A DNA stretch of 64,000 bases from Bauldia sp963759235. GTDB lineage: Bacteria; Pseudomonadota; Alphaproteobacteria; Rhizobiales; Kaistiaceae. Under the pieces are notes generated by a model, which was not told the DNA's origin, ran no database searches, and was given only the letters and a program-made list of their open reading frames with translations. Of the stretch, positions 62,501 through 64,000 are shown piece by piece. Position 1 is the stretch's first letter. Each line of letters opens with the position of its first letter. The stretch is taken from NCBI GenBank assembly GCA_963759235.1, contig CAVWYO010000002.1, positions 25,957 to 89,956 of the forward strand. The letters run 5' to 3'. A program made the position numbers and the translations under genes.

Positions 62501-63842
62501 TCAGCCGGGCGCCATGGCCCGGGTCGCGGACGCGGGCGACCAGTCCGCCAAAGCGCGGGCATAGCGGTCCATCTGTATCCGGAAGAGCAACGGGGCGATC
62601 GCATGGAGGTTTGCGGCCTTGGTTGCAGTGTATTGCTTCTCGACGCCGAACAAATGGCGCGGAACGCCGCTTTCCTCGACGATCCGCCGCGATATCGGCC
62701 GATCGTAGTCGGTGCCGAGGCGCCACGGCCGCATATCCTCGGATTCGCTGATGGCCCGCACGACCGCGGCCCGGTTGAAGCCGAACGCAGGAACCGGAAC
62801 GTGCATGAAGCCCGTGCGCAGCCGGAACTCGCCCAGCCCGTCTCCTGCCGAGGAGCGCCCCGACCGGACGAGGTCCTTCCAGGGGGCGCCGTCGAGGCCC
62901 CACATCGAGTCGCCGTACCAGCCGCTGAGGACGGCCCGGCCCGCCACGACCTCGTCCGGCACGCGCAGGCATTCCTCCGAAATGTGCACACCGCAGAAGA
63001 ACTCGAAAACATCCTCGTAGTCGTCAGGGGTTATGGTCTCGAGCGGCAGAACTCCAGTCGTGGCCCGCCATGACGTGGGTGGCTCGCGGCCTGCGGGGCA
63101 CGAGTACCGACGGAAGCCCGAGCGACTCCGCAACGATCGAGCCGTTGTCATCGGCTCCCGTCGCGGTCCGGTCGATGCAGATCGCCGTGACCGGGCCAAC
63201 CCTTCGGGCGAGGGCGGCGACCGTCGGGGAGTCGTAGCCGCGAGAGAGGTAGACGCTCATGCCACCGCCGAAGCTGCCGACCGCCTCGCGGATAACGCGC
63301 AGGACAAAGTCGACGTAGGACCCGAGGGAGACGAAATCCGCCTCCTGCACCTGCTGCCGTTCGACCGGGGGACCATCGTCGGTGATGGAGACGAAGGCAT
63401 TGGCAAACCGGCAGATTCGAATCTCGGGCGTGCGAAGGACTTCCCTCCGATAGGTGGCGAGCCCGGTATTGATGGTCCGTATGGCGCTGCGTGCCCGCCA
63501 GATATCGATGCCCTCCGGCCGGCTGGCCGTGACCAGAAGGGCGAGGGAGTTGGCCGCCCATACCGCGCCGTCGGTCTCCGCGGTCCATACGGACTCCAGC
63601 GAATGGCTGGGCGAGATGAGCGTCAGGTCGTCGCCGGTTCCCCATGCGGCCCCCGAACCGAGGTGGATGCCAGCTGACCGCAGCGCTTCGGGACCGGGGG
63701 TGAGAGCCCATCCGCCTTCGAAGAAGGCTTTGTCGAAGGCAGTCACCCTCTCGCCCAGCAGAACATCGACCGCACCGTGGGAACGGCGCAGGAGCCATGC
63801 CTGCCGCGGCAGGTTCGTCGAGCGAGTGATGCTGACTTTCAC
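62501..63842 (-). pseudogene. Asparagine-synthase-like (ATP-pyrophosphatase) protein gene, frameshifted
   Basis: N-terminal part (MKVSITRSTNLPRQAW...) reads in one frame to about 63040 and includes SVYLSRGYDSPTVAALARR, the SGGxDS-type PP-loop with the first Gly replaced by Arg, near residue 195. The C-terminal part (TITPDDYEDVFEFFCGVHI onward to ATRAMAPG) continues in another frame; the switch lies between about 63030 and 63065. The total length of 1342 bases is one base off a multiple of three. Related proteins are amidotransferase-like; substrate unknown. Real mutation or sequencing error cannot be told apart. Confidence 0.75.
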
Positions 63843-63956
63843 GGGCAGGCGGACTCGGCCTTTCTTCGACCTGCGAGGGACGCCGCTCGGGAGCGACTGT
63901 GGACCAGATCGCTACGCTTGTCTCGTTGTCGTCCGCCCGGGTCGCGCCAAGATCAC

Positions 63957-64000
63957 TGGCGCGCCCTACGGGAATCGAACCCGTGTTTCCGCCGTGAAAG
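63957..64000 (-). tRNA. tRNA-Glu (anticodon UUC), 3' part only; the 5' part is outside the window
   Basis: Reading the minus strand from 64000: anticodon loop CTTTCAC with anticodon TTC (63996-63998), GGCGG stem, T arm ACGGG-TTCGATT-CCCGT, acceptor strand AGGGCGC, discriminator G and an encoded CCA at 63957-63959. This matches the 3' half of a bacterial tRNA-Glu. The gene runs off the end of the window. Confidence 0.9.

Overview
The window is high-GC bacterial chromosome, most likely from an alphaproteobacterium of the Hyphomicrobiales (Rhizobiales). The basis is the gene orders alaC-hom-glpX-recJ and glmU/glmS-DUF502-recG, FNR/FixK-type boxes, dispersed GC-rich palindromes and protein similarities recognised by eye. 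No species can be named from the sequence alone.

Layout. 1-9.9 kb: a group 3b-type [NiFe] hydrogenase operon (hydB partial, a cyclic-nucleotide-binding-domain gene, hydG, hydD, hydA) running into maturation genes (endopeptidase, a zinc-finger-less hypA, hypF, hypC, hypD, hypE). 9.9-10.3 kb: repeat-rich gap. 10.3-14.65 kb (minus): a MacAB/DevBCA-like exporter whose permease gene carries a frameshift. 14.65-20.05 kb: a module with an FNR-type box, namely an AhpD-like protein, PEP synthase, an APH/P-loop kinase fusion and a PfkB kinase. 20.2-31 kb: ccdA and the glmU, glmS, DUF502, recG housekeeping block, with a CadC-like TPR regulator, a YHS protein and a lipocalin-like protein between glmU and glmS. 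31-35 kb: an ArsR regulator with two operators, an SRPBCC gene broken by a stop codon, an MFS exporter, a lytic transglycosylase and a PNPOx-family protein. 35-44 kb: phaC, a lipoprotein, alaC, hom, glpX, recJ and a small ORF. 44.3-47.4 kb: a TctCBA tripartite tricarboxylate transporter.

The most interesting part is 47.4-62.5 kb. It holds a ribose-type sugar ABC importer, a TIM-barrel sugar isomerase/epimerase, an L-rhamnose mutarotase, two MocD-like fatty-acid-desaturase-family oxygenases, a third membrane di-iron protein of the sterol desaturase family, a MocE-type Rieske ferredoxin, two MocF-like ferredoxin reductases, a glutathione-dependent formaldehyde dehydrogenase (class III ADH) and a LacI-family regulator. 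Five near-identical 16-bp sites of the form TGATGGwwTTnCATCA lie upstream of every transcription unit in this block, including the regulator itself, so the block looks like one regulon. By analogy with rhizopine O-demethylation by MocDEF, I propose that it imports an O-methylated (deoxy)sugar or inositol-like compound, removes the methyl group oxidatively with a membrane di-iron oxygenase fed by reductase and Rieske ferredoxin, and detoxifies the released formaldehyde through the class III ADH. The substrate is not determined by the sequence.

The window ends with a frameshifted asparagine-synthase-like gene and the 3' half of a tRNA-Glu gene.
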